Source: Metellina segmentata
Taxonomy: Eukaryota > Arthropoda > Arachnida > Araneae > Tetragnathidae
Length of the DNA stretch: 64,000 nucleotides
Direction of reading: 5' to 3'
Assembly (NCBI GenBank): GCA_947359465.1
Contig: OX375876.1
Location: 118,849,444 to 118,913,443 of the forward strand
A program made the translations under genes and the position numbers. Each line of letters begins with the position of its first letter. The first letter of the stretch is position 1. Below are positions 38,001 through 47,406 of the stretch, in pieces. A model generated the notes under the pieces. That model saw only the letters and a program-made list of their open reading frames with translations, was not told the DNA's origin and did no database searches.

Positions 38001-41000
38001 ACACAAAAAAAAATAATTAGAAAATAGTTGTTTGCATAGAGTAAATTGAAAAAATAATAATTTTGTAAATAACACTCTTAGTAGTTGCTATAAGATTTGA
38101 GTAACAATCTACTAAATATTTATAAATTTTTGTCTTGGATCCTTTGTATAATCATAGGTAAATATATGAATATAGCATTATCCACAACAAGACTGAATAC
38201 AAGTGACCATTTAAACATGGAAAATATTTCATAGGAATATGTGATGCAATACTACTGCACTCAATCTGGATTGTACATTTTTGTGAGACATTTTCCCAAT
38301 ATTTTTGGATGACGGTTTTTCTGTCCTTTGAAGGGATGTATACCAGCAGATCACAATTTAGGAAACTCAGCTGATTCAGATTTTGCCATTGTTATTTACA
38401 AACTTAAAGATCCAAAAGTACACAAGGTGATTTTTTGTTTACCTCTAACCAGGCTGGGGGAAAAATGTCCTGTCATAACTCTTTCTGGTTATGCAATTCA
38501 CCATGCATAAAAAAAAAATAATAATTTGTTTCGAATTGAAGGTCAGATTACGGATTATTTTTGATGTCGCTAGCAGATGAATCATTTTTAATGTGTTTTG
38601 AAATAAAAAGGAAACAGGTGGAAGATTGTGAGATGGGAATGTTTGACCAAAAATTTGTTTGAAACCAAAAACAAAACATAAGCATTGTGCTAAAAATTCC
38701 AAAAATAACATCAAAAAAAGAATAAAAAAATTCAAAAATACAGAAAAATGACATAACAAATTTTATTTCAAGAATAAGATGATTGCATGTTTTAAACAGA
38801 ATAGGCAGACATAGTCTGACAATCGCCATAATTTCTGTTAATACGGGTCAATCCATAAAGTACTAACAAAAGCATAACATATTATTGTCTATGAAGTACT
38901 AACAACAGATAACATGTTAACAAAATCCAGGGTCTGCTTATCACTTTTTGAACTTGGGAAACAGCTTACTCATTACAATGCAAAAATATTCCACAATTCC
39001 TGGGGCCCTCTTAGACTTTGGGCTGCACTACCAACGACCCCACGTAGGGGCCCTGAATTCAATTAACAGAATTGATTTATATTAAATTGCATACAAAACA
39101 AAAAAAATTCAAATATTTGAAATACTACAATTGTTACTTACCTCTCCAGGTCGGATTTTAATATAAAAGTTGTTGCGTTTGTAAGAAATTTTCAGAATCT
39201 TTGGCCAAGCAAATCTGTTGATCCGCAGTCGATCCCGATACACCAGCAAGCCAGATGCACAGACCCCCAGCATTATCTCAACGCCTTCTGAATCTTTAGC
39301 TAGGTGAAGATCAACTCCATACATAGCTAACTTTTTTGCATTTTCCAAGTAATGCAGTTCTGATTCAGCTGGCGTTTGCCCTCTAAGAATACATTACAGA
39401 TGATGGAAAGTGAATATAAAATTATTTAAAAAATGCATCAGAAAATAAATAGAATGCCTAAACCACAGCAAGTAGGTTTCCTTAACCCTGTGGTTTTCAT
39501 ATGGGACATGACCCCTAGGAGCAACAAACATAACTACCAAAAATATTATTTTTGACTACAACTTTTCCATAAATGTCAGGCACAGATGTACAAAGCATTG
39601 GATGTCTCATGCCAATTAACACTGAACTAGACCATAGAAAATAATTTTCATTTAAATCCTTTTTTGTTTTTTCAATTTACTGGACAAAATTTTATAAAAG
39701 GCAAATCTAAGAATGTTGATGGAATGAGTAGAAAAAGGTGCTAGTTGAGTTCTAAGATGCAGACAGGACAATTTAAATACAAATACATACATACATTACA
39801 TGTCTAAAAAGGCAATGTTTTTTTTTTTTTGATAGGACATGGGGCAAGCAATTTTTTGAATGTGATATACATCAGCCTTTAACTGGCAGTAACTACTTTT
39901 CAATGTTTAACAATATTTAGGCCAAAATTTAAAAAATAGGATAGCGAATACCCAGCAAACATTACAAATTTTTGGTAAAATTTATATATGACCAAACTTT
40001 TCCAATTATGAACCAACATAAAGGTAAATTGTAGGCTAATTCAAAAATTCGGGGGACATCTTGGCGATTAGTACACAATACTCCCAACTACAACTCTTGT
40101 TGATTAAAAACAAAATGTAACATGCCACATTGGTGTTTAATGAATAATTCTTCTAAAAATAGATTATTCCTGTCAGTACCTTTCATGCACTCATTCCTAC
40201 AAACTAATACATATGCACCAAGATGTGAAATTTGAAAATCTTATAATTTTTTATAACCTTATAGTAGAATATACATTTTTAAATCACTATGCACACATGT
40301 GAAGTTCCCCGTCGCCTCACCAGGTCTGGGTAGCCCTGTTGGACACCACGGGGGTCCCACTCCTTTAAGGGGAAAGGAACCTGTTTAGAGAAGGGGGAGA
40401 AAAGAAGGACATGCACGGCCAGCGAGGAAAGCGAACGTGTTGGTTTGTTCTTGAGATCGATTGGGATTTTTTCCCAACCGTGTATGATAAACTTAATGTA
40501 CATATATATATATATCATTTACATAAATATATGTATATATCATTTGTATAGCAAATAGTCAAGATGTGTCAATAAATGTGAAATATGCTCATGGACCAGT
40601 TTTAATGTTTGGGGGACGACAAGGCAGAGGATTAGGAAATCCGCCGAAAGAAAGAACAGTCACAACAAACAAATTCAAAAATATGGATTATTAAGTATTT
40701 TTATAATTGGTATTTATTATGGGAAATTTAACCCTTTCCAAAAAATAATGTTTTTCAACTATTTTTGGGGAAGGATTGAGGAACTATTGATTTCGATTGT
40801 GATACCTATGATGATTTCCTAATTTCTTGAGCTTTTGATAACTTCTAGATATAGTGTTTAAGTATACTATAATTATGTGAAACACGTTTTCAAGAAGGAT
40901 TTTGAAACTTTAGAGTTAACATTTGGCAGAAGTGATGACACCTTAGAGTGAAAAACCAGAAATCGATGTTAAATATCTTCAAAAAATTGGCACCTGCCCT

Positions 41001-44000
41001 GTTTCTGGTAGGCAGGTATCGCATTACCCAGCTTCTGTTAACACAGACTGGTACAGAAAATCTCAAGATTTGAATACCCCTGATTGATGTGAAAAGTAAT
41101 CTCTCTATATTAAAAAAATGTTACCGCCGCCGCCGAAGAATTGAAAACTGTGCTATTTAGCTCGATTCTTAGACGGTTTCCCGAGAAAGTACTGATAGGA
41201 AAAAAACAAAATTGACATGGTTTGTTCTTCATCGTATTCCCTGGACAATTATTAAGATTTTTTTCCGATGCGGCTATTAGTTTAGGGTTTATTAAGTGTT
41301 AAAATTGAAGAAGCGAAATTTCTTCCGCGAGTGAGCAAAACACATACAAATTTTCAGTCTTCAGCCGTGAGTTTTTTTTAAAGAGTACCTCTCAACGTAA
41401 ATTTTTGCAGCTCGTCGAGTTTTTTTTTAAATTTCAATTTGGTTCTTGATAATATTTTTTTGAAATTCGGGAAAAATCAGGACATTTTTGTTACTTATTT
41501 TTAAAACTGCCGTATCTATATTTTATTACTATTATTTTTTAATTTTTAAAATATAGCAGTATACCTCAGAATGTACTCTTTCTTACGGTACTATTATTTT
41601 TGATATCGGTTAATAATTAAATTGGATGCGATCAAAAGTTGGTCATACAAAATTCGGAATCTTTGGATATTTTCGCTACTTTTTGTTACTACCGTTAACT
41701 AAAACTGTCATATCTATATCGTATTACTATTAGTTTTTTATTTTGAAAATAGCGCTGTATACCTCAGACTGTACTCTTTCTTACGGTACCATTATTTTAA
41801 AAATTGGTTCATAAATAAATTCGATGCAATCAAAAGTTGGTGACACAAATTTCGTATTTTTTATTTCGCTTAGCAAATTCGCGGAGCATTGTATTCGCGG
41901 AGGGTTGTATTTTTGACTATCGGGTTTGCCAGATATCAAATTTATCGTAGCAACAATTGCCATAAAAACGATTTCTTTTTATTTGGCGAGGAAAAAGGCT
42001 CGCTTTTTTCCCTCTGTTCTCAGACGGTTTACTGAGAAAGTACAAAGTACACATCGCAAAGTTTGGAGATTAACAGGGTTTACTTAAAATTGTACAGGGA
42101 ACAAGATGCAGAAGATTTTTTACTGATGCGGCTAATAGTTTAGGGTGCATTAAGTGTTAAAGCAAAAAAGAGTGAAATCACTTGCGTAAGAGGTATTGGT
42201 TTGCGAAGCAAACCAAACGGGATTGCGTAGCAACCCACGGGGGTCGGCGAGCGTAAGCGAGCAGGGGGAGAAGCCCACGCTGTGACGTGATGGACCGTAA
42301 AGGGAAATCAGGATAATACAAATTATTCAGATAGTTTCACTCTGCGAAAGGAATGTTGGTTTGCGAAGCAAACCAACTGCCATATGTAAAAGGAGTGTTG
42401 GTTTGCGAAGCAAACCAAATGGGATTGCGTAGCAATCCCCGGGGGTTGGTGAGCGTAAGCGAGCAGGGGGCGGAGCCCCCTAGTACAATACAAAAATAGA
42501 ACATAAAAAGAGTCCCGTCTAGAAAGAACATTTTTAACTGGTTTTCCTTTTTTCGCCTAGTTTTTTCATCGAATAGATTTCTAAAATTAATCACAAACTT
42601 GAAGTAAAACATTTTCTTGCATGAATAATCAGAATTAAAAAAAAAAAAATTCCAGTCGCATACATCAACTTTCTCGGGAGTCTTGAATAAAGTTTTTTCA
42701 AGTGTACAAATCCTGGGATATAAAAAAATGTCACATATTTAAATGTCTTAAAAAGAAGTTTATAAGTAAAAATCATACTTATGTTGGCGATGTAGCTCAG
42801 CCACTTTTTCTTCCAACTCAGGAGTCTGATTGGGAGCGAATCGAAAATCTGACAAGTAATTGCTAGCATGTTCTTCTGGATCATAGTCCCCCAACTCTGA
42901 CTGGACAAGATATGAGCCCAGAAGAGCATAAGTTACAAAGGAACAAGGAAGCCTGAAAATTGTAATTACAAAATGTAATGTAATAAATATAATGTTCCCA
43001 AGTACTTAAAAATATATTTGTCATGCATAAAACCTTTTACTTTCATTCAGTTTAAATACTTTGGTTTGTTAATTTAACTCGATCTCACCCTAAGTTACAA
43101 CCCCTCTATTTAAATAGTATTGTCCCAGCAATAATTGTTATTTTACTATTGTGTCAAAAAATTCCTGCAAATTTTAAAATTTAATCTGGAACATTTTAAA
43201 ATGAATTTAATGGAATTGAATTATTAACGTTTTCCTTAGAATGGGAACACCATAAAGAGATTCTAAATTTATTTTTTTCTGTGTTTCCATTTGAACGCTT
43301 TCAGCCGAAGAACAAAACGCTAGATTGTTAAAAATAGAGTAACAATTTCAACGAATTTGAAATCTGTGGAAAATTTTACATTAGATCAGTATCTAAAAAT
43401 ATAATTTTTTTTTTTAACAAATAATTTTTAAATTGTAACTTTTATATTTTTTCCCATGCGAATTTGACCTTGATCTGGTTTGAGAAATCACAGATTCCAT
43501 TTCCTGCGCTCAACGATTCCACAGCAAAGGAAAGTAAAACAAATAAAAAAATTTTTTGACTGGCATTGTTTACTTTTTTGTAAAATCGGGATCATAAAGA
43601 TAGATTAAAAATTCCAACGGATTTGAAATCTGCGGAGAATTTTACATCAGATAGATACTGTATACATTTGATTTTCTTTTAGTAAATAATTTTTCAATTA
43701 AATATTTATTGTGATGATTGGATCTCTTCCCAATTCGAATTTGGTCGCATTTGACAATGAGTGTTGCCCGCGGTGGCTGTTATCCAATAGGCTATAAATT
43801 CCCATATGGATTGTGAAGCAAACCAACACCACAGGTGACGTCGTTATGGCTGTTATCCAATAGGCTACGATCAATCACCAGGGGTTAGCTAGCAGTGGAA
43901 CATCTGACCCCACGAAAAGAACTGTCACGGCTGAACTGGCTGGCCCCGCAGTGACTACTGTTTATATAAAACAGATTATTTATTTTAGATATATAGTGAA

Positions 44001-46485
44001 AGAAAAAAAAAATCGAAAGCCAGTAATTTTGATTTAAAAAAAATCGTATATGCTAACGAAACAAAGTTGCAAAACAAGCAAAGCATGTAAATATTTTGCT
44101 CAACTTACTTTCCAGTCAAAACATCATTACGGATTTGTAAACAAAGTTGATACCTAAAATTAAACAAACACATGTACTTATATTTTCTAAACACATTCCT
44201 TAAACAATTTTCTTTCCAATTTTTTTCTTAAAATCAAGCAAATTTTGTAGTATTAAAAAAAATTTCGTCTCTTAATTTAACAATCTAGAATTAAAAAGAA
44301 TAATAAATAGAAATGTGTTTCAAAATTAAAATTTGAGGAATGCATATGAATTTTTTTTCCATAAACATGAAATGTTTTCATTTTGTAAGACATTTCCTGG
44401 TCTTGTATGAGTTAAAATATTTTCCAAATAAAAATTATAAATTTTTATATTAATTTACAGAAAGCAACAAAATATTTATACAAATTGAAGAATTTACCTA
44501 GTTATATCTTCTTGCAACTGAGATGGATCAGGGGGATAAAATTTCACTTCAAAACTAAATTCCCAAGGGCCACCTAAAATAAAATTTCATTCACTACAAC
44601 AATCAGTCAAAAGACCAATTTTTTAAAAACTAAATAAATTCCTACAGAGTGTTGTAAATCAAGTTCGCTAATAAAGAAATAAGAACAATGCAAACAAACC
44701 TTTGAACTTCCTTGAGGCTAGCATGTAAATAGAGGAATTATTTTTTAAAATTCCACAAGTCAACATACAAAATTAAATACATTTGAAAATACTACATATA
44801 AAAAAATATTTTAAGGTTTCAAATGCATTGAGTTTTTTGTAAAGAAAACAGCACTTCCATCTCATACTCACCTTTAGTTTGCTTTCCTATCCTCTTCTCA
44901 TAATTCAACCAATTCTAAATATTAAAAAAGAATCAACGTTAAATACTGAAAGAAATGCATGTATATTTCTATAAAGTAAAGATAAACACTTCTTTTGCAA
45001 TAAAATTATATATAAGCTCATATAGGCTGAACTGAGGCTAGAATACATGGGAGATCATGATATGGGGAAGGGAAAATGGTTCGGTATTAGGGGTGCCTAT
45101 TGCGCAAGACACCGAACGCTGGGATAATCGGTATCCGCCGCGTTGGTTTGGTGACAAGTAGACAGAGTCGCGACAATAGTGCAAGCAAAAGTACACATTA
45201 AGGCCCGGTGCACACATCCAATTTTTCAACGTGCGTCGCCGCTGCGACACCGAAGTCCAACTATGCACACATAACCGTGAAATGACGCAAGTACTCATTT
45301 CGCGCCATTTGCGATAAATATTCTATCGAAGAAAACGTGTTTATTTCGCTTGGTGTAAAAAAATTACATTAAGAAAAAAAAAAATAGATGTTACTGAATA
45401 CAACCATTTATTAGTTTTTATTTGTATTCGATTTGTGAAACTAAGGTACTTCAGACGGAAGAAACGTGTGCGGCGACGTGGGGAACTGCGGCACAAATTG
45501 CACGCAAGTTGGACGTGTGTCGCCGCAGCGGCGCCGAAGGCATGTGTGCACTACTCCATTGGATCTAATGTATCTCAGACCACACTTGCGTAGTGGCACG
45601 TTGAAAAACCGGATGTGTGCACCGGGCCTAACCCTCCAAGGGGTTTAGACGAGATATCTTGTCCATCAAAATCTGACCAATTTTGCTAATGGCGGCAAGA
45701 TATTGCCGATTTTTAATGATGACGAGATCAAGATCAGGTCAATTTTCTTCTAATAACGAGATATCTCGCCCATAAAGTTCTGGTCGGTTTTTGCTAATGA
45801 CAAGATACCACGTCGAGACAATCACCAGGAGAGTTGGAAATCGAAGTCAAGGTTGATTAAGATTTAAGTCAAAAATAAATTTTGTTTTAACATTATGTTT
45901 CCTTGATTCAATCCATGATTTACAATTTTTCCAAACATGGAATTCGGAGTTTACATATGCCGCTACTCATTAGTTGTTCAACTAAAATAAGATAAACTGC
46001 AAATTTTTCAGAATGTGTAACTTTTAGAACCAAACAGGATAATTTGCGCACACATTAGCACCATCAGTTGAAAAGCAATATAATTACATACTGCATTAAC
46101 TTACTCTAGTTCCGTCCTGGTCTAAAAATGTGATTCCAAAGTAATCTTTTTCTAAAAGATTGAGTTGATCAGCAATTGATAATGCTAAAGTAAGACCTTT
46201 GGCTCGCCTCTGCAATAAATAAGAACAAGAGGTTAGTATTAATTTAGTTTGAAAATAATTTATTTTTGCAGAGATAAAATTCATAATTTGAATACTTACA
46301 TCAAGATCGCACTCAAAATCGGTCCCATCTAACATACGCACTCTACACGGTACTGTTTTGGATCGGTTTCCTTCTTTGGGTCTTCTTTTAGCTGCAGGAT
46401 ATTCAAAGTCATTTATAACAACTCCACTTTCTGTTATAGGAAGGGACGTGTCCATGGAGCTATTGCGGATATCTACCATGTTGAT
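22889..46485 (-). CDS. cora: Coracle / protein 4.1 homologue, 15-exon gene (overall span)
   Basis: A FERM-domain membrane-skeleton adaptor. In arthropods coracle sits at septate junctions, binding Neurexin IV/Gliotactin-type cytoplasmic tails and supporting epithelial barrier and cell shape. The fifteen coding exons below (46479 to 22889) join with matching phases at every junction into 2631 nt, i.e. 876 residues plus TAG. Residues 1-42 are a variable leader; 43-325 form the FERM domain (F1 ubiquitin-like, F2 helical, F3 PH/PTB-like); about 326-385 are the FERM-adjacent segment; 386-800 are Ser/Thr-rich, low-complexity sequence; 800-870 are the conserved 4.1 C-terminal domain. I see no spectrin-actin-binding domain, as in insect coracle. 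The FERM core is far closer to coracle than to vertebrate 4.1R. Alternative exons, common in this family, cannot be excluded. Confidence 0.95.
23072..25443. other. cora intron 14
   Basis: No further exon seen. It holds a (TA)n run (about 24707-24728) and a near-perfect short hairpin at about 25267-25303 (ACCGTCAGGGTC against GACCCTGATGGT, one mismatch). A higher-GC stretch near 24845-25020 has no recognised identity. Confidence 0.5.
25444..25707 (-). CDS. cora: cora coding exon 14, start of C-terminal domain
   Basis: 264 nt (88 residues): [20 protein letters not shown], then [20 protein letters not shown], ending [20 protein letters not shown] sequence up to ...TRTVETIT. The K-T-R-T-V-E-T-I-T strand is the first conserved strand of the 4.1 C-terminal domain. 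Acceptor TTATTTTCCAG, donor GTGAGT, phase 0. Confidence 0.93.
26400..26760. other. GC-richer island of unknown origin in cora intron 13
   Basis: It opens with a GA-rich run (GATGAGAGAGAGAGATC) and is clearly less AT-rich than the intron around it. Short open stretches exist on both strands, but I recognise no gene or transposon motif. It is probably an inserted repeat. Confidence 0.35.
26939..27136 (-). CDS. cora: cora coding exon 13
   Basis: 198 nt (66 residues): [20 protein letters not shown], then [20 protein letters not shown] and a Gln/Thr-rich tail ending CPIEELQ. Thr/Ser-rich sequence directly upstream of the C-terminal domain is usual in coracle/4.1. Acceptor CATTTTTAG, donor GTACTT, phase 0. 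Confidence 0.88.
27790..27990 (+). repeat. Dispersed repeat, 'GGGATAAATAYTACAAATRTACAG' family
   Basis: Shares the core words CCAAATTATGTGGGATAAA, TACTACAAATGTACAG and AAATGTGTAGT with copies at about 52480-52540, 52640-52690, 59968-60030 and 60270-60330. Each copy lies beside a tRNA-like or CCCC-rich segment, so it is probably a SINE tail or body. Confidence 0.6.
28080..28260 (+). repeat. Dispersed repeat with TTCTATAGAA palindromes (copy 1)
   Basis: Shared with 33690-33970: GATTTCTA.AGA, GAGGTCAAT/GAGGTTACT, GAGCTTTAAGAAAATGGG/GAGTTTAAGAAAATGGG, CATAATTCTATAGAAAT. The palindromic word TCTATAGA is the motif that recurs. Confidence 0.65.
29077..29586 (-). CDS. cora: cora coding exon 12, large linker exon
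   Basis: 510 nt (170 residues), the largest exon. It contains [20 protein letters not shown], basic [10 protein letters not shown], Ser-rich [18 protein letters not shown] and [15 protein letters not shown]. It is intrinsically disordered in appearance, with many potential phosphosites. Donor GTAGAT. The acceptor lies at AAG|AAG (29586) or three nt on at 29583; both keep phase 0. Confidence 0.9.
32083..32208 (-). CDS. cora: cora coding exon 11, probable
   Basis: 126 nt (42 residues): [20 protein letters not shown], then [20 protein letters not shown]. The acceptor CATTTTTCAG is strong; the donor GAG|GTTGTC is weak. Both ends are phase 0, so the exon could be skipped without breaking the frame, a candidate cassette exon. 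Its base composition (CGATACGCCCCCGATG) is more GC-rich than its surroundings. Confidence 0.78.
32451..33208 (-). mobile_element. hAT element with CGGBP1-like coding remnant
   Basis: The ends TAGGGCAACTTTTTTGTTGC and, inverted, TAGGGCAACTTTTTGCAACA are flanked by an identical 8-bp duplication CATATAAT (32443-32450, 33209-33216), so this is a clean hAT insertion in cora intron 10. The minus strand keeps coding blocks: [58 protein letters not shown]. These resemble CGGBP1-like/hAT-derived proteins common in arthropod genomes (family call is inference). A related broken copy sits at 61360-62010. Confidence 0.9.
33690..33970 (+). repeat. Dispersed repeat with TTCTATAGAA palindromes (copy 2)
   Basis: Longer copy of the 28080 family with at least seven occurrences of TCTATAGA or one-base variants, several inside TTCTATAGAA palindromes. 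Lies in cora intron 10 about 500 bp from the hAT element. Confidence 0.7.
34374..34567 (-). CDS. cora: cora coding exon 10
   Basis: 194 nt, residues to 450. It reads [20 protein letters not shown], then a Pro/Ser-rich stretch with [18 protein letters not shown] and ends [11 protein letters not shown]. No named domain; polar linker after the FERM-adjacent region. Acceptor TTTGTATAG and donor GTGAGT are good, phase 1 in and phase 0 out. Confidence 0.88.
34799..34908. repeat. Three-copy ~37-bp tandem repeat
   Basis: Units start at 34799, 34836 and 34872 with ATTATCG/ATTATCA, then GCACA or TACAC followed by TAGTTACTGTTATATTT-type text. They lie in cora intron 9, 230 nt upstream (transcript sense) of exon 10. 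Confidence 0.8.
36055..36605. mobile_element. MITE-like element in cora intron 9
   Basis: Left end TTGAGTAGGGTAGGTGTTCC, continuing CAAATATCGCC; right end, inverted, TTGAGTAGGTGCTCCAAATA then TTGCC. The inverted arms align with one 5-bp insertion and two substitutions. No ORF of note. A 33-bp word just outside the left arm (about 36012-36045) recurs at about 37097-37130. Confidence 0.65.
37299..37492 (-). CDS. cora: cora coding exon 9, FERM-adjacent region
   Basis: 194 nt. It starts [20 protein letters not shown], then [20 protein letters not shown] and [45 protein letters not shown] is the FERM-adjacent segment, whose Ser/Thr-Arg sites regulate 4.1 proteins by phosphorylation. The frame is shared over a G|CT split codon with exon 10. 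Confidence 0.96.
37795..37892 (-). CDS. cora: cora coding exon 8, FERM F3 end
   Basis: 98 nt: [20 protein letters not shown] then [12 protein letters not shown] and a split Arg. The FKL...RAAKRLWK(V/A)CVEHHTFFR helix closes the F3 lobe. Acceptor TAATCTACAG, donor GTAAAA. Confidence 0.96.
39142..39382 (-). CDS. cora: cora coding exon 7, FERM F2/F3
   Basis: 241 nt, up to residue 288: [20 protein letters not shown], then [60 protein letters not shown]. It carries the end of F2 and most F3 strands, including the FERM signature [11 protein letters not shown]. Acceptor TTCTTAG, donor GTAAGT. Confidence 0.96.
40285..40530. repeat. GC-richer repeat-like insertion in cora intron 6
   Basis: A block of clearly different composition (CCCGTCGCCTCACCAGG, ACCACGGGGGTCCCACTCC, GGTTTGTTCTTGAGATCG) followed by a (TA)n-rich tail at 40500-40550. 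It looks like a retroposed or SINE-type unit with a simple-repeat tail; no promoter boxes assigned. Confidence 0.4.
41100..42483 (+). mobile_element. Complete non-autonomous Helitron
   Basis: It starts TCTCTCTATATTAAAAAAAT right after host A (41099) and ends in the stem-loop GGGGGC-GGA-GCCCCC and CTAG (42480-42483) followed by host T (42484). These are the defining Helitron termini with A|T insertion and no duplication. Length is 1384 bp with no Rep/helicase coding sequence. The 3' part (42196-42483) is a run of hairpins: TTGGTTTGC-GAA-GCAAACCAA three times (42196, 42356, 42398), GGGATTGC-GTA-GCAATCCC (42421-42439), and GAGCGTAAGCGAGC-type spacers. It sits in cora intron 6, same relation as a 5'-related copy at 11005. 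Confidence 0.9.
42779..42952 (-). CDS. cora: cora coding exon 6, FERM F2
   Basis: 174 nt. It begins [20 protein letters not shown] and continues [37 protein letters not shown]. The [10 protein letters not shown] and FAPNQTxELEEKV motifs are diagnostic of the 4.1/coracle F2 helical lobe. The donor GTATGA is weaker than the others. The lower-strand neighbour in this intron is a Helitron ending about 300 bp away. Confidence 0.95.
43300..43911 (+). mobile_element. Degraded Helitron-related repeat
   Basis: The body matches, in reverse orientation, the minus-strand Helitron at 8035-8614 (AAAATCGG..., AAAGATAGATT) and, in the same orientation, 13139-13300. The segment includes a truncated internal duplication (about 43360 and 43610 both read AATCTG.GGA.AATTTTACAT). 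Near the right end it has GCAAACCAACACCACAGG and GGGTTAGCTAGCAGTGG, corresponding to the two terminal hairpins. It lies in cora intron 5. Confidence 0.65.
44109..44153 (-). CDS. cora: cora coding exon 5, FERM F2 (45 nt)
   Basis: Encodes [14 protein letters not shown] and two nt of the following Lys codon; YxLCLQ(I/L)R.D...GKLPCSF is the F2 start. Donor GTAAGT, acceptor TTTTAG. Confidence 0.95.
44498..44573 (-). CDS. cora: cora coding exon 4, F1/F2 junction
   Basis: 76 nt encoding (G)[18 protein letters not shown] then LQEDITR. [19 protein letters not shown] is one of the most conserved 4.1/coracle signatures and ends lobe F1. The Arg codon is split AG|G over the next intron. Confidence 0.95.
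44872..44914 (-). CDS. cora: cora coding exon 3, FERM F1 (43 nt)
   Basis: Encodes [14 protein letters not shown] plus one nt of the next Gly codon; NWL...K(R)I.KQ is the canonical F1 segment. Acceptor AATATTTAG, donor GTGAGT. Too short to be found as an ORF, but family alignment and phase require it. Confidence 0.92.
45202..45628. mobile_element. PIF/Harbinger-type MITE
   Basis: Both ends read GGCCCGGTGCACACATCC inward and continue TTTTTCAACGTG, with two mismatches in the first 33 bp. The target duplication is TAA (45199-45201, 45629-45631), fitting the 3-bp TWA preference of PIF/Harbinger. The interior is CG-rich (GCGTCGCCGCTGCGAC near one end, GTCGCCGCAGCGGCGCC near the other) and non-coding. 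Length 427 bp, in cora intron 2. Confidence 0.88.
45640..45835. repeat. Palindrome-based repeat family (ACGAGATATCTCGT), copy 1
   Basis: About four imperfect ~50-bp units, each with an ACGAGATATCTCGT-type palindrome joined to an ATCAAAATCTGACCAATTTT-type linker. Same family as 50690-50925 and 63297-63312. It begins immediately after the Harbinger-type MITE. Confidence 0.7.
46105..46209 (-). CDS. cora: cora coding exon 2, FERM F1
   Basis: 105 nt, residues 61-95: [20 protein letters not shown] then [15 protein letters not shown]. It holds the F1 helix and the conserved EKDYFGI strand. Acceptor TTATTGCAG, donor GTAAGT, phase 0 on both sides. Confidence 0.95.
46300..46485 (-). CDS. cora: cora coding exon 1 (start codon)
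   Basis: The acceptor TTTTACTAG precedes six untranslated nt and ATG at 46477-46479, so at least one 5' non-coding exon lies upstream. It encodes residues 1-60: [10 protein letters not shown], a proline- and lysine-containing leader ([13 protein letters not shown]), then the first FERM strand [18 protein letters not shown]. The donor GTAAGT follows in phase 0. I chose this ATG because it is the first in the exon and the FERM fold begins 42 residues later. Confidence 0.93.
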
Positions 46486-46563
46486 CTAGTAAAAGGAAGA
46501 CAAAATACAAAAGTGAGAAACACTTTAGTTAATTTGACTACAGTAAATTAATGATTTATACTT

Positions 46564-46566
<3 letters not shown>

Positions 46567-46612
<46 letters not shown>

Positions 46613-46791
46613 ACCATTTTAATGTAAATACCATAACATCTAACATTTTCCAAACTTTCAGAGCCTCTAGATTTTATGAACCGGTAGTTTTACAGTGAAA
46701 ATGATTCCATAAGCGACTGATTTAAAGAACCGGTAATGTTATCAAAAGCCGGGAACTGCATAAAATACAGCAGAAAACGAGTCTCCCAAAA

Positions 46792-46825
<34 letters not shown>
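46567..46825. repeat. Inverted microsatellite pair (TC)n ... (AG)n
   Basis: A (TC)n run of 43 nt at 46567-46609 and an (AG)n run of 29 nt at 46797-46825 lie 187 nt apart. They are complementary, so the transcript of this 5' intron could fold into a long stem. GAACCGGTA recurs at about 46679 and 46728 in the loop. Confidence 0.9.
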
Positions 46826-46829
<4 letters not shown>

Positions 46830-46859
46830 CACAGAAACAAGAAAAAATCCGCGTTAACA

Positions 46860-47406
46860 TCTCCACAACATGACTTTAGAAGAATTCAGATGAATCGCAA
46901 AACAACTAAATATTTGAACAGCGAGCTCATCACGCCAGCTGTATTTTTGTTTTGGAACATTAACCCCTTTTCGACAATAATTTCCCCTTCTTCTCTCGTC
47001 GGTTGATTTTGAATTAGTAATAGACCACGCGAAAACCCGTTCGGCGATTTTCCACCATCCATCTTCAAAAAAAGAATCTCGGAACACCTGCCGCATTCTG
47101 AGGACCATAAAAATCAGCCCGACCGTCGGTCGTGGAAATATATTATCTCCGAACGCCAACGCCCCTTAGTAAAACGATCGGAAAGAAACGGGAAAAGCCC
47201 GAAGGCATTAATTTGCAACAGAAAGAAGAAAGGAAAAAATGGCAGCCGCGGGCACGACAGGCCATTACGAAAGTCTCCAGCACACACACTCACGACGCGA
47301 TAGTTGAAACATCTCTTCAGTATATCCACCTTCTTTTACAAACACATAAAAGAAAGCAAAGGACATAAACCACGAAAAAGTGTTCTTACACGGATCGTTA
47401 ACTTAC
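46860..47406 (-). promoter_or_regulatory. CG-rich region in the 5' intron of cora
   Basis: Between the (AG)n run and the candidate exon donor the sequence turns CG-rich, with many CpG dinucleotides (GACCGTCGGTCGTGG, GCAGCCGCGGGC). AAAATGGCAGCCGCGG near 47236 resembles a YY1-type site. The open frames here are short and resemble nothing known. Probably 5' regulatory or untranslated sequence; inference only. Confidence 0.35.

Noticed and set aside
38445..38829. Hydrophobic minus-strand ORFs of 104 and 93 codons
   Set aside because: Phe/Leu/Ile-rich translation of A/T-rich intron; no splice sites that keep the coracle frame.
42337..42612. 91-codon minus-strand ORF with repeats of FASQTN
   Set aside because: The repeated peptide is the translation of the Helitron hairpin modules (GCAAACCAA), not a protein.
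46854..47159. 101-codon minus-strand ORF upstream of coracle
   Set aside because: No recognisable domain, no frame continuity to the first coding exon, and CpG-rich 5' region explains the long frame.
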